Both the position numbers and the translations under genes were made by a program. 64,000 nt of DNA from Burkholderiales bacterium (GTDB lineage: Bacteria > Pseudomonadota > Gammaproteobacteria > Burkholderiales > Usitatibacteraceae), in NCBI GenBank assembly GCA_019634955.1, contig JAHCAK010000008.1:1-64000 (forward strand), read 5' to 3'. The stretch's first letter is position 1. Every line of letters begins with the position of its first letter. Under the pieces are notes generated by a model. That model was not told where the DNA came from. It ran no database searches and worked only from the letters and a program-made list of their open reading frames with translations. Shown in pieces: positions 56,453 through 64,000 of this stretch.

Positions 56453-56977
56453 ATGATCACAATGATGGTTCGTGCAATTCAAATCTTCGTCGTCGCGCTC
56501 GGAATCATGGTCTCGAGCACCGGGATGGCGCAGATGACGATCACCCTCAATATTCCTGCGCAAGCCAACCCCAACGTGTACAACGACACGCAACGTTCGA
56601 CGTTCGTGGCGTCCTACATTTTCGAGAACGGCGGTTTCGCGACGTTGAACCTCGGAGACGTGATCATTGCCAGATTTTCAGATGGCTACTCGCAGCGCTT
56701 TCAGGTCACTGGCACGGAGAACAACAAGGTGATTTCTGTAGTTCCAAACACCTTGGTATTGATGACGACTGCGGAGGTGCCATCGTGCGCGGGTGGCGCA
56801 GCGCAAGCGGCATTCGGATATGGCGGAAGCGGAACCCCGCTTTACAGGGCGACATACGAGTGCGAGGGTGACGTCTGTAGACTCCAGAGCGCCGTCCTGA
56901 TCGGCGTGATCAATGCCACTCCCGTCAGTCAGGAAGCAGTCGTCGACGCGGGAGGGTGGTGTCAGGCAATTATCTAG
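56453..56977 (+). CDS. Secreted hypothetical protein
   Basis: This 174-residue protein has a signal peptide (VVALGIMVSSTGMAQ; cleavage after AQ likely) and four Cys (SCAG, YECEG, DVCR, GWCQ), suggesting two disulfides. It is beta-rich in pattern. The ribosome site ggagaa precedes the ATG. No family is recognised. GC by eye is about 45-55% per line, the lowest of the window, which suggests recent acquisition. Confidence 0.7.
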   Translation: MITMMVRAIQIFVVALGIMVSSTGMAQMTITLNIPAQANPNVYNDTQRSTFVASYIFENGGFATLNLGDVIIARFSDGYSQRFQVTGTENNKVISVVPNTLVLMTTAEVPSCAGGAAQAAFGYGGSGTPLYRATYECEGDVCRLQSAVLIGVINATPVSQEAVVDAGGWCQAII

Positions 56978-57068
56978 AGCCTGCGAAGTTGATCCTCCAG
57001 CAATTGGGCTCGGCAATGCGTTGACATTGCGAGCGACGCCCGCGAGTTGCAGTGCGCCGCACCATCCT

Positions 57069-58805
57069 TCAGAACCGGTGCCGCACCAGGTTCGTCGTGC
57101 GCCCGTTGGGCAGCGTCATCGTCGCGCGGTCGACCCCGTTGAACTGGATCGTCACCGGCGCCACGTTCGACGAGAGCCGCGTGTTGGGCTTCCACGGCCC
57201 CGTGAGCGTCTGCCCGTTGCCGAAGCTCCACCAGCTCCCCGAGAAGGCGCGCGCGCTCTCCGTGCCGGCGAGCGGCCCGGTGGTGAGGTACCAGACGGAA
57301 TTGCCCGCGTCGTCGTACATGTAGCCGGCGATGTCGAGGTTGCCGCCCTGCCACTCGAGGAAGAAGCCGCGGCCGGCCTCCTGCTCGTTCCACCACCAGC
57401 CGTTCTCGGGCTGGCCCGCCACGGGCGCGAGGTTCAGCCCGTTGGGGACGATGTTGAAGCGCTGGATGGGGACCGTCCCGCCGGGCCACACGATCGTCCC
57501 CGTCGACGGGTTGTTGAAGGCGATCGTGATGGGGCCCACGCTCGTGAGCGCCGGGAAGCCGGGGTAGGCGCCGCCCAGCGTCTGCCCGTTCCTCGCGCTC
57601 AGCAGGTCGCCCGTGTAGTAAGTGCCGTTGAGCGAGATCGGGCCGGTGGAGACGTACCAGGTCGAGCGGCCCGAGACGTCGTAGAGGAAGGCCGCGAAGA
57701 AGAGGTTGTTGCCGCGCACTTCCAGCGAGAAGCCGCGCCCGTCCTCGAGCGGGTTCCACCACCAGCCGGTCTGCGGCGGCTGCGGGTCGCACACGAGGCT
57801 GCCGGGAACCGTCACCGCGCTGCGGTTGATGCCGGTGTTGATCATCGAGCTGCCGCTCGATCCGTAGCCCACGAAGAACGTGGCCCCGGCCACGGTGACG
57901 GTGGGCACGCCGTTGAGGATCGCCACCGACGCCCCCTGCGCCGAGAGCACGCCCGTGAGGTAGGCGTTGAGCTGCTCGGCGGTCACCGCCACCATCTGCC
58001 CGGCCTGCGAGAGCTGCGCCAGCACGCACGCGACCGGCACCTCGGCCTTCCCGGCCGCCGTGCCCTTCGCGAGCCCCAGGCGCATCGCCTTGGGATCGTC
58101 GCCGCCCTTCACCAGCGTGGAGGGGGCCACGGCGAAGATGTACACGCTGCCGGTGGAGCCCACGTCCTGCGCCCGGTAGCGGATGTCGGCCGACACGCTC
58201 GCCGTGCTCTGCGTGATGACCGACTGCACCGTCATCGGGAACACCGGCGGCGGCTGGTCCTTCGCGGCGGAGAACGAGCCGGTCATGTTGATGGGGTTGC
58301 CGCGCGAGTCGTAGTCGGGCCGGAACTGGATCGTGCCGCCTGTCCCGTACCAGGTGACCGAAACGACCAGCTCCTGCTGGTAGGGCACGGTAAGGCGGTA
58401 TTCGCACGAGCCGCCCTGCCGCGGCAGGACGTCGTAGTCCGTCATGCGCACCATCATGTACGCCTGGAACGAGCCGGGCTGCGAAAGCTGGAGGTTCTCG
58501 AACACGAGAGTGCCGTTGGAGGCGAAGGAATTGGTGCAGTCCTCGTCGCGCTCCGTGATCTCGAAGGTGCCGTTGCACCAGTGCGAGGAGGCGGGATCGA
58601 ACTCGCAGGCGAAGCTTCCGGAGGCCTCGTAGCGTCCCACGGGCATCGTCCCGGTGCCGAAGGTGCCGGAGACGCGGGTAAAGGCGGCTTGCTGGGCGAG
58701 CGCGGGCGCGGGGAGGATCGCCGCGAGCGCGAGGGTGGCGGCGGAAACGAGGGTCGCGAGGAACGACATCCCCGGTGCGCGCCGGTCATGCATTGTGGGT
58801 CTCAT
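57069..58805 (-). CDS. Secreted protein with two WWWN...GRGF...WY repeats
   Basis: This up to 578-residue exported protein has a signal peptide (FLATLVSAATLALAAILPAPALA; ATG 58769 begins directly at it, ATG 58805 gives a longer form). Two tandem modules of about 70 residues near 345 and 468 share GWWWN.xExGRGFxLE, then YD..G...WY and TGP, then NGQTL.G. The N-terminal part is beta-rich with Cys. No catalytic motif is visible; a carbohydrate- or surface-binding role is only a guess. The paired Trp and Asp/Gly pattern suggests a stable beta module. Confidence 0.8.
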   Translation of the reverse strand: MRPTMHDRRAPGMSFLATLVSAATLALAAILPAPALAQQAAFTRVSGTFGTGTMPVGRYEASGSFACEFDPASSHWCNGTFEITERDEDCTNSFASNGTLVFENLQLSQPGSFQAYMMVRMTDYDVLPRQGGSCEYRLTVPYQQELVVSVTWYGTGGTIQFRPDYDSRGNPINMTGSFSAAKDQPPPVFPMTVQSVITQSTASVSADIRYRAQDVGSTGSVYIFAVAPSTLVKGGDDPKAMRLGLAKGTAAGKAEVPVACVLAQLSQAGQMVAVTAEQLNAYLTGVLSAQGASVAILNGVPTVTVAGATFFVGYGSSGSSMINTGINRSAVTVPGSLVCDPQPPQTGWWWNPLEDGRGFSLEVRGNNLFFAAFLYDVSGRSTWYVSTGPISLNGTYYTGDLLSARNGQTLGGAYPGFPALTSVGPITIAFNNPSTGTIVWPGGTVPIQRFNIVPNGLNLAPVAGQPENGWWWNEQEAGRGFFLEWQGGNLDIAGYMYDDAGNSVWYLTTGPLAGTESARAFSGSWWSFGNGQTLTGPWKPNTRLSSNVAPVTIQFNGVDRATMTLPNGRTTNLVRHRF

Positions 58806-58884
58806 GGTGGCTGGCCTTTCCAGGGTTTCGGGAAACGGCGCCGATGCCGGCCATTCCAGTCTCGGACGATGCCTGCTCGCCCGG

Positions 58885-58898
58885 CTGATCCAGATCAA
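58885..58898. promoter_or_regulatory. FNR/CRP-like palindrome (weak call)
   Basis: CTGATCCAGATCAA matches nine of ten half-site bases of the FNR consensus TTGAT-N4-ATCAA. It lies about 80 bases before the WWWN protein start (- strand) and about 87 bases upstream of the Bug -10 box. Its distance is not the standard -41.5 for either promoter. Confidence 0.35.
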
Positions 58899-58961
58899 CG
58901 GGGCGCCTCGCGCGAGGCCGCGCGACGCGGGCACGATCGTTGCATGGAGAGCGCGCCCGCC

Positions 58962-58990
58962 GTGACAGCCGCGTGGATTGCCCCTATAGT
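58962..58990 (+). promoter_or_regulatory. Sigma70-type promoter of the Bug gene
   Basis: A -35-like GTGACA (58962-58967) and a -10-like TATAGT (58985-58990) are 17 bases apart. The ribosome site CAGGAG follows at about 59031, giving a leader of roughly 45 bases. Confidence 0.65.
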
Positions 58991-59042
58991 CGACGCGCCT
59001 GCCTGCAGCACCCCCGACCCTTCCACCACACAGGAGTTGATC

Positions 59043-60026
59043 GTGCCGCGCGTCCGCCTTGCCGTTCCCGCCCTCCTCGCCTCCGCCGTCCTGCTCGCCG
59101 TGCCGCTCGCGGCCCACGCGCAGGGCTACCCCACGAAGCAGATACGGCTCATCGTGCCGCTGGCCGCCGGCAGCACCGCGGACATCGTCTCGCGCGTGGT
59201 GGGCGCGGAGCTCTCGAAGGCACTGGGGCAGGCCGTGGTGATCGAGAACAAGACGGGCGCCGGCGGCACCATCGCCATGGCGGAGGTGGCGCGGTCCGAG
59301 CCCGATGGCTACACGATCAGCTTCGCCTCCCAGGGCACGCTCGTCTTCAACCAGGCGCTCTACGCCAAGCCGGGCTACGACTCGCTCAAGGACTTCCAGC
59401 CGCTCGCCTTCGTGGGCGGCGTCTCCAACGTGATGATCGTCCCGGCGTCGAGTCCCGCGAAGGGCCCCGCCGACGTGATCGCCGCGGCCAGGGCCAAGCC
59501 GGGCGAGCTCACCTTCTCCTCGGGCGGCAGCGGCACGAGCCACCACCTCTCGGGCGTGCTCTTCGGGAACCTCACGGGCACCAAGCTGCTGCACGTGCCC
59601 TACAAGGGGGCGCCGCAGGGCGTCACCGCGGTGCTGGCGGGCGAGGTCTCCATGGGCTTCTTCAACACGCCGACGGTCATCGCGCAGATCAAGGACGGGC
59701 GCGTGAAGGCGCTCGGCGTCACGAGCCTGGCGCGCTCGCCGCTGCTGCCGGACGTCCCCACGCTGGACGAGCAGGGCGTGAAGGGCTACGAGGTGAACAC
59801 CTGGTTCGGCTTCATCGCGCGCGCCGGCACCCCGCCCGAGGTGGTGAGGCGCCTCAACGCCGAGATCAACAAGGCGCTCGCCGACCCGGCCGTGAAGTCG
59901 AAGCTCGCGCAGCAGGGCTTCGACCTCGCCCCGCCCATGACCCCGGAGCAGTTCGCGAAGCTCATCGCCGAGGACATGGTGAAGTGGACGCCCGTGGTGA
60001 AGTCCTCGGGCGCGCGCGTCGACTGA
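59043..60026 (+). CDS. Bug-family tripartite tricarboxylate transporter substrate-binding protein
   Basis: This 327-residue periplasmic binding protein has a signal peptide (residues 1-24, AHA) and the Bug motifs YPTKQIRLIVPLAAGSTADIVSR, VIENKTGAGGTIA, FSSGGSGTSHHLSG and HVPYKGAPQGVTAVLAGEVSMGF. The GTG start has a well-spaced ribosome site. Bug proteins bind carboxylates or amides; the ligand is unknown and no TctA/TctB membrane genes are in the window. Confidence 0.92.
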   Translation: MPRVRLAVPALLASAVLLAVPLAAHAQGYPTKQIRLIVPLAAGSTADIVSRVVGAELSKALGQAVVIENKTGAGGTIAMAEVARSEPDGYTISFASQGTLVFNQALYAKPGYDSLKDFQPLAFVGGVSNVMIVPASSPAKGPADVIAAARAKPGELTFSSGGSGTSHHLSGVLFGNLTGTKLLHVPYKGAPQGVTAVLAGEVSMGFFNTPTVIAQIKDGRVKALGVTSLARSPLLPDVPTLDEQGVKGYEVNTWFGFIARAGTPPEVVRRLNAEINKALADPAVKSKLAQQGFDLAPPMTPEQFAKLIAEDMVKWTPVVKSSGARVD

Positions 60027-60056
60027 GAACCGCCCCGCGCGGGGCGCCCGCGGCGG

Positions 60057-61439
60057 TTACAGCCCGAGCGCCTCGCGCACCAGCACGCCCAGCTCGCGGC
60101 GCAGCTTCGCCTTCACGGCCGCGTGCTTCGCCGAGCCGTTGAGGTTCTTCAGCTCCCACGGGTCCGCGTCGAGGTCGTAGAGCTCGTCCAGCTCGCCCGC
60201 GACGCCGCGGTTCACCCAGTGGATGTATTTGTACCGGTCGGTGCGGATGGCCTTGTAGGTCATGCCCACGAGCCAGGGCATGGCCTGCTCGGCCCAGTAC
60301 TCGACCAGCACCGAGCTGCGCAGCTTCGCGCGCGCCGAGCGGAACAGCGGGATCATCGAGCGGCCCTGCACCTGCGGGCCGGGCTTGCCGCCGGCCAGCT
60401 CGATGAAGGTGGGCGCGATGTCCTGGCAGATCACCAGCTGGTCGCGCACGGCTCCCGCCTTCACGAGCGGCGGGAAGCGCACGGCGAAGGGCGAGCGGAT
60501 GCCGTCCTCGTAGGCGAAGCGGCGCTCGGGCCCCAGGGCGTGCTCGCCGAAGAAGTAGCCGTTGTCGCCGAGGAACACGATGCAGGTGTTGTCGAGCTGG
60601 CCCGTCGCCTCGAGCGTGGCGAGGATGCGGCCCACGCCCTCGTCGACGGCGGCCATCATGCGCGCGCGAAGCCGGATCTCCTCCTGCGTGCCCGCCATCA
60701 GCGCCTTGAGGACCTTCCTCGCGAGCTTGCCTTCCTTGAGGTCGAAGCACTCCTTCCACGCCGGCTTGTTGGCGACCACCTCGGCCGGCGAGAGCATGTT
60801 GGGCGTCCTCGGGAAGACGGCCTTGCGGTAGAGGTCGCGGTGGCGCGGGGCCACCACGTAGCCGCCCTGCGCGGAGATGGTGAGCGAGCCGTCGGCGGCC
60901 TGCTCGGCGTCGGGGTGCACGGCCTTGTGGGCGAAGAAGAGCGAGAAGGGCTTCGCGCGCTTCCTCTCGAGAAACCCCACCGCGAGGTCGTTCATGATGT
61001 CGGTGATGTAGCCCTCGTGGCGGCGGTACCGCCCGTCGTGGTTGAGCACCGGGTCCATGAGCTTGCCGTGCCCGTCGTAGCTCACCCAGTGGTCGTAGCC
61101 GGGCCGCGGCATCCCGTCGTTGCCCATGTGCCACTTGCCGACGTGCGCCGTCTCGTAGCCGAGGCGCTGCAGCTCGAGGTGGTAGTTGGGCAGCCGGTGG
61201 CTCATCGCCTGGCGCGCCACGTTGTCGATGATCCCGTGCCGGCTCGCGTACTGCCCGGTCATGATCGAGGCGCGGTTGGGCGAGCAGATGGGCGTGGTGT
61301 GGAACGCCCGCGTGAAGCGCGCGCCCTCGTGGGCGATGCGGTCGATGTGCGGCGTCTTCATGTACGGGTGCCCGCCGGCGCCGTACTCGTCGTGGCGCAG
61401 GTCGTCGATGAGGATCACCAGCAGGTTGGGCTTGCGCAT
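60057..61439 (-). CDS. Type I sulfatase-family hydrolase
   Basis: This 460-residue alkaline-phosphatase-superfamily hydrolase has the N-terminal metal site VILIDDLR (Asp12, Asp13), the sulfatase signature with Cys52 in CSPNR followed by ASIMTGQY, and the distal GKWHMGN and DNGYFFGEH metal-binding motifs. The Cys is presumably converted to formylglycine, for which a maturase would be needed elsewhere. No signal peptide is seen. The ATG overlaps the stop of the upstream 5-FCL gene (ATGA). The sulfate ester substrate is unknown. Confidence 0.88.
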   Translation of the reverse strand: MRKPNLLVILIDDLRHDEYGAGGHPYMKTPHIDRIAHEGARFTRAFHTTPICSPNRASIMTGQYASRHGIIDNVARQAMSHRLPNYHLELQRLGYETAHVGKWHMGNDGMPRPGYDHWVSYDGHGKLMDPVLNHDGRYRRHEGYITDIMNDLAVGFLERKRAKPFSLFFAHKAVHPDAEQAADGSLTISAQGGYVVAPRHRDLYRKAVFPRTPNMLSPAEVVANKPAWKECFDLKEGKLARKVLKALMAGTQEEIRLRARMMAAVDEGVGRILATLEATGQLDNTCIVFLGDNGYFFGEHALGPERRFAYEDGIRSPFAVRFPPLVKAGAVRDQLVICQDIAPTFIELAGGKPGPQVQGRSMIPLFRSARAKLRSSVLVEYWAEQAMPWLVGMTYKAIRTDRYKYIHWVNRGVAGELDELYDLDADPWELKNLNGSAKHAAVKAKLRRELGVLVREALGL

Positions 61440-62032
61440 CAGGGGCCTTTCGTCGTGCGTTGGAGGGTCCTCAACCCCGCTTCCGTCACCACGAAATCCG
61501 CGGGGATGTCCCAGGCCTGCGGGTGGATCGTGTCCATGCGCGCGAGCTCGTAGGTGACGCCGATCACGCGCGGGCGGGCGGCCAAGCTCGCGAGCGTGCG
61601 GTCGAAGAAGCCGGCGCCGTAGCCCAGCCGGTAGCCCTGCGCGTCCCAGCCGTTCATCGGCAGGAGCACGGTGTCGGGGATCACCTCGCGCGAGTCGGCG
61701 GGGTAGGGGATCTTCATCGCGCCCTCGGCGAGTCTCACGCCGGGGTGCCACTCGCGGAAGGCGAGCGGCGTGCGCGGCGCCACCACCACCGGGAGCGCCG
61801 TCGTGGCGCCCCGCTCGCGCAGCCGGCGCCCGAGGTAGCGCGGGTCGTACTCGGCGAGCACCGGCCAGCAGAACGCCACCACGCCGCGCGCGAGGTCGGG
61901 AAATGCCGCCTCGAGGTGCGCATCGATGGCCTCGCGCCAGCGCGCGAGCGTGGCGGGGTCCACGGCCGTGCGCGCGGCGATGAGACGCTGGCGCTCGGCC
62001 TTGCGCCAATTCCGCAATTCTTCCGGGGTCAT
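61439..62032 (-). CDS. ygfA: 5-Formyltetrahydrofolate cyclo-ligase
   Basis: This 197-residue 5-FCL/MTHFS protein has LRNWRKAERQRLIAART at the N-terminus, LLPMNGWDAQGYRLGYGAGFFDRTLA (the ATP-binding motif GYGxGxYDR with F for Y), and IPADFVVTEAG at the end. It would recycle 5-formyl-THF to 5,10-methenyl-THF with ATP. ATG 62032 begins the conserved part. It is translationally coupled to the sulfatase gene. Confidence 0.92.
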   Translation of the reverse strand: MTPEELRNWRKAERQRLIAARTAVDPATLARWREAIDAHLEAAFPDLARGVVAFCWPVLAEYDPRYLGRRLRERGATTALPVVVAPRTPLAFREWHPGVRLAEGAMKIPYPADSREVIPDTVLLPMNGWDAQGYRLGYGAGFFDRTLASLAARPRVIGVTYELARMDTIHPQAWDIPADFVVTEAGLRTLQRTTKGP

Positions 62033-62140
62033 TTCGGTCCGTGTCGCGAGCCGCCAGTGTAGCAGCGTCGGCGCGACCCTTTCCGTTACACTCGGCGCCG
62101 TCGGCGGCCTCCCGGCCGCGCCCGCCCGGAGGGGAAGGCC

Positions 62141-62665
62141 ATGCGCAAGGTCCTGCTCATCTTCAGCGAACTCACCGACGGCGACGTCGAATGGCTCTCG
62201 CGGGCCGGCGAGCGCGTGCACCTCGACGCGGGCGCGACTCTCGTGCCGCTCGGCGCGCGCATCGAGACGATCTGGTTCGTGCTGGACGGCGCGCTCTCGG
62301 TGCACACGGCCGCCGGCCGCAGCCTCGCGACCATGGGCTCCGGCGAGATCGTGGGCGAGATGTCGCTCGTGGACCCCGCCCCCACGGCGGTGTCGGTGAA
62401 GGTGGCGAGCGACTGCACGCTGCTCAGGATCTCGCACGAGACGGTGCGCGCGAAGCTCGCGGAGGACCCGGCCTTCGCCGGGCGCTTCTACCGCGCCCTG
62501 TGCGTGTTCCTCGCGAGCCGCCTGCGCAGCACCACGCGCCGCATGGGCTACGGCGACGAGGCCGAGGACGCGCAGGACAAGGACGAGCTCACCGACGACC
62601 TGCTGGACAACGTCCACCTCGCCGGCGCGCGCTTCGACCGCATGCTCCGGCGCCTCGCGGGCTGA
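62141..62665 (+). CDS. Cyclic-nucleotide-binding-domain protein of an NHLM export locus
   Basis: This 174-residue protein consists of one cNMP-binding domain (LVPLGARIETIWFVLDGALSVHTAAGRSLATMGSGEIVGEMSLVDPAPTAVSVKVASDCTLLRIS, the GEMSLV-type pocket) with a short helical end and no DNA-binding helix-turn-helix. Proteins of this kind often accompany NHLM-type peptide export genes. The lack of an HTH argues against a CRP-like regulator. It precedes the HlyD-stub and transporter genes with 6 bases spacing. Confidence 0.82.
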   Translation: MRKVLLIFSELTDGDVEWLSRAGERVHLDAGATLVPLGARIETIWFVLDGALSVHTAAGRSLATMGSGEIVGEMSLVDPAPTAVSVKVASDCTLLRISHETVRAKLAEDPAFAGRFYRALCVFLASRLRSTTRRMGYGDEAEDAQDKDELTDDLLDNVHLAGARFDRMLRRLAG

Positions 62666-62671
62666 CCCGCG

Positions 62672-62839
62672 ATGGCCGCGCCCGACAGCGCGATCTTCCG
62701 CAAGGCCGCGCTCGAGCGACTCGCCTCTCCCGAGCGGCTCGACGCGCGCCCGCGCCTGCCCGCCTACCCGCGCGCACTCATGACCGCCATCGCCGTGCTC
62801 GCCGCCGCCGTGGCGGCCTTCGCCGCGTGGCTTCGGTAG
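62672..62839 (+). CDS. 55-residue stub resembling the N-terminus of NHLM HlyD adaptor
   Basis: This short ORF has FRKAALERLASPERLD followed by a single transmembrane helix (MTAIAVLAAAVAAFAAWL) and stops at once. The motif FRxxALExLxSPExLD is typical for the start of the membrane-fusion protein of NHLM bacteriocin export systems, which is normally several hundred residues. Here the body is missing and the ABC transporter gene starts inside its end (GTG 62827). It is either a truncated remnant or a genuine small membrane protein. It is too short for automatic calling. Confidence 0.6.
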   Translation: MAAPDSAIFRKAALERLASPERLDARPRLPAYPRALMTAIAVLAAAVAAFAAWLR

Positions 62840-64000
62840 CTCCCGCCGCGCCCGCGACCGCGCCCGCAGCCTCGCGGCTGCCGGACACGGCAGTCGCGCG
62901 CGTGCCGACGATCCTGCAACTGGAGGCGGTGGAGTGCGGCGCGGCGGCGCTGGCCATGGTGCTCGCCCACCACGGCCGCCACGTGCCGCTCGAGGTGCTG
63001 CGCGTCGACTGCGGCGTGACGCGCGACGGCAGCAAGGCCGGCGGCATCCTGCGCGCGGCGCGCGGCTACGGCCTCGTCGCGCGGGGCTTCCGCAAGGAAC
63101 CGGCCGAGCTCGCCACGCTGCCGCTGCCAGCCATCGTGTTCTGGAACTTCAACCACTTCGTCGTGCTCGAGGGCTTCCGCGACGGCTGCGCGGTGCTGAA
63201 CGACCCGGCCATGGGCCGGCGCACGGTGGACGCCGCCGCCTTCGACGAGGGCTTCACGGGCGTCGTCCTCACCTTCGAGAAGGGGCCGGAGTTCCGGCCC
63301 GGCGGCGAGCCGCCCTCGGTGCTGCGCTCGCTCTCGCGCCACCTCGACGGCCTGCGGACGCCGGTCGCGGCGGCGATCGCGCTCGGTCTCGCCCTCGTCG
63401 CGCCGGGGCTGGCGCTGCCGTGGCTCATGGGCCGGTTCGTGGACGAGGTGCTCGCCGCGCGGCTTCCCGGCGCGGCGGAGACGCTGCTCGCGGGCCTTGT
63501 CGCGGCCCTCCTCGCGCGCGCCCTCCTCGCGTGGCTGCAGGCGCGCGTGCTGACGGCCGCCTTCACGCGCACGGCGCTCGCCTCGGCGACGCGCTTCTTC
63601 TCGCACGCGCTCGCGCTGCCCATGGACTTCTACGTGCAGCGCTCGCCCGGCGAGATCGCCTCGCGCGTGGACCTCAACGAGGAAGTGGCCGAGACCGTCT
63701 CCGCGGACCTCGCGCAGCTCGCGCTCGACCTCCTTACCGCCGCCTTCTTCCTCGTGCTCATGGCGCGGCTCGACGGCGGGCTCGCGGCGATCGTCGTGGC
63801 CTGCGTCGCCGTGGAACTCGTGGCGCTTCGCGAGATCAACCGCCGGAACGAGGGCATCTCGCTCAGGCTCTCGGTGCAGGCAGGCAAGCTCTCCGGCATG
63901 GCCACGGGGGGGCTCGCCAACATCGAGAGCATCAAGGCCGGCGGGCAGGAGGGCGCGCTCTTCCTCAAGTGGCTGGGCCTGCAGGTGCAGTTCGCCAACA
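62827..64000 (+). CDS. NHLM-type bacteriocin export ABC transporter with C39 peptidase (3' cut by window)
   Basis: The first 391 residues are visible. Residues about 27-150 form a C39 peptidase domain: Gln31 and Cys37 in QLEAVECGAAALAMVL, His110 in WNFNHFVVLEGF and Asp126 in LNDPAMG. A transmembrane exporter domain follows (from about 175), with ARFVDEV-like loops and FYVQRSPGEIASRVDLNEEVAETVS. The ATP-binding domain lies beyond the edge. The peptidase would remove double-Gly-type leaders during export of a peptide product. A GTG start is used; a stub ORF overlaps it by 13 bases. Confidence 0.9.
   Translation, partial: MASVAPAAPATAPAASRLPDTAVARVPTILQLEAVECGAAALAMVLAHHGRHVPLEVLRVDCGVTRDGSKAGGILRAARGYGLVARGFRKEPAELATLPLPAIVFWNFNHFVVLEGFRDGCAVLNDPAMGRRTVDAAAFDEGFTGVVLTFEKGPEFRPGGEPPSVLRSLSRHLDGLRTPVAAAIALGLALVAPGLALPWLMGRFVDEVLAARLPGAAETLLAGLVAALLARALLAWLQARVLTAAFTRTALASATRFFSHALALPMDFYVQRSPGEIASRVDLNEEVAETVSADLAQLALDLLTAAFFLVLMARLDGGLAAIVVACVAVELVALREINRRNEGISLRLSVQAGKLSGMATGGLANIESIKAGGQEGALFLKWLGLQVQFAN

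Noticed and set aside
54961-57050. A complete integrated genomic island with integrase and att sites
   Set aside because: Composition changes, but no integrase or repeat of the tRNA 3' end was found within the window.

Overview
The window is high-GC (roughly 70% by eye), densely coded bacterial DNA that reads as a betaproteobacterium. Pointers are the dapC/dapD/pilU/dapE/prmB gene order, a Bug-family tripartite-tricarboxylate-transporter binding protein, GcvA-type LysR regulation, YgfX/YgfZ neighbours and two DUF2917 proteins. Species cannot be fixed from sequence alone. The protein with WWWN...GRGF repeats and the set of dispersed repeats would fit an environmental lineage such as Usitatibacter, but that is only a guess.

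Layout. 1-6.1 kb: end of a coiled-coil protein, then a + strand run for lysine/peptidoglycan precursor synthesis (dapC, dapD, dapE) interleaved with pilU, a DUF962 membrane protein and prmB. 6.1-8.7 kb: a FadD-type acyl-CoA ligase bracketed by two cassettes with inverted ACGGAG repeats, one nearly empty and one carrying a GxxExxY gene. 8.7-14.3 kb: pdxH and chaC, then a - strand phosphonate/phosphite ABC transporter (phnD-phnC-phnE-phnE) coupled to a HAD hydrolase. 14.3-21.9 kb: a - strand housekeeping block (RNase AM-type PHP phosphoesterase, YciO, S2P-like protease, TrpRS with four cysteines in an Fe-S-like spacing, a repeat-associated hydrolase, ScpA, ScpB, RluB). 21.9-29.6 kb: + strand block with yciB-yciI-bolA-parvulin, gcvR, PEBP, a universal stress protein, and an ECF sigma factor with two coupled membrane proteins. 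29.6-37.2 kb: GNATs, purL, ygfZ and ygfX (with 13-bp repeats on both sides of the pair) and an EamA exporter. 37.3-43.1 kb: trehalose operon with a membrane-anchored, sensor-like OtsA, OtsB, a GH15 hydrolase and a ROK sugar kinase. 43.1-51.5 kb: ppa, an HNH protein, and a tightly coupled menaquinone operon menF-menDH(fused)-menB-menC-menE.

51.5-53.9 kb holds two paralogous DUF2917 genes, a LysR regulator, a small ORF and two 26-bp hairpins whose arms differ by compensatory changes. queA and tRNA-Leu(CAA) follow, then a visibly lower-GC 2-kb segment with two unrecognised exported or membrane proteins. A secreted repeat protein, a Bug protein, a sulfatase and 5-formyl-THF cyclo-ligase come next. 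The window ends inside an NHLM-type peptide (bacteriocin/RiPP) export locus: a cyclic-nucleotide-binding protein, a 55-residue stub resembling the start of the NHLM HlyD adaptor, and a C39-peptidase ABC transporter cut by the window edge.

The strongest candidates for something undescribed are the covarying hairpins beside DUF2917 genes, the ACGGAG/GxxExxY cassettes, and the NHLM export locus with a stub adaptor. No rRNA, CRISPR array, complete insertion sequence or phage was seen.
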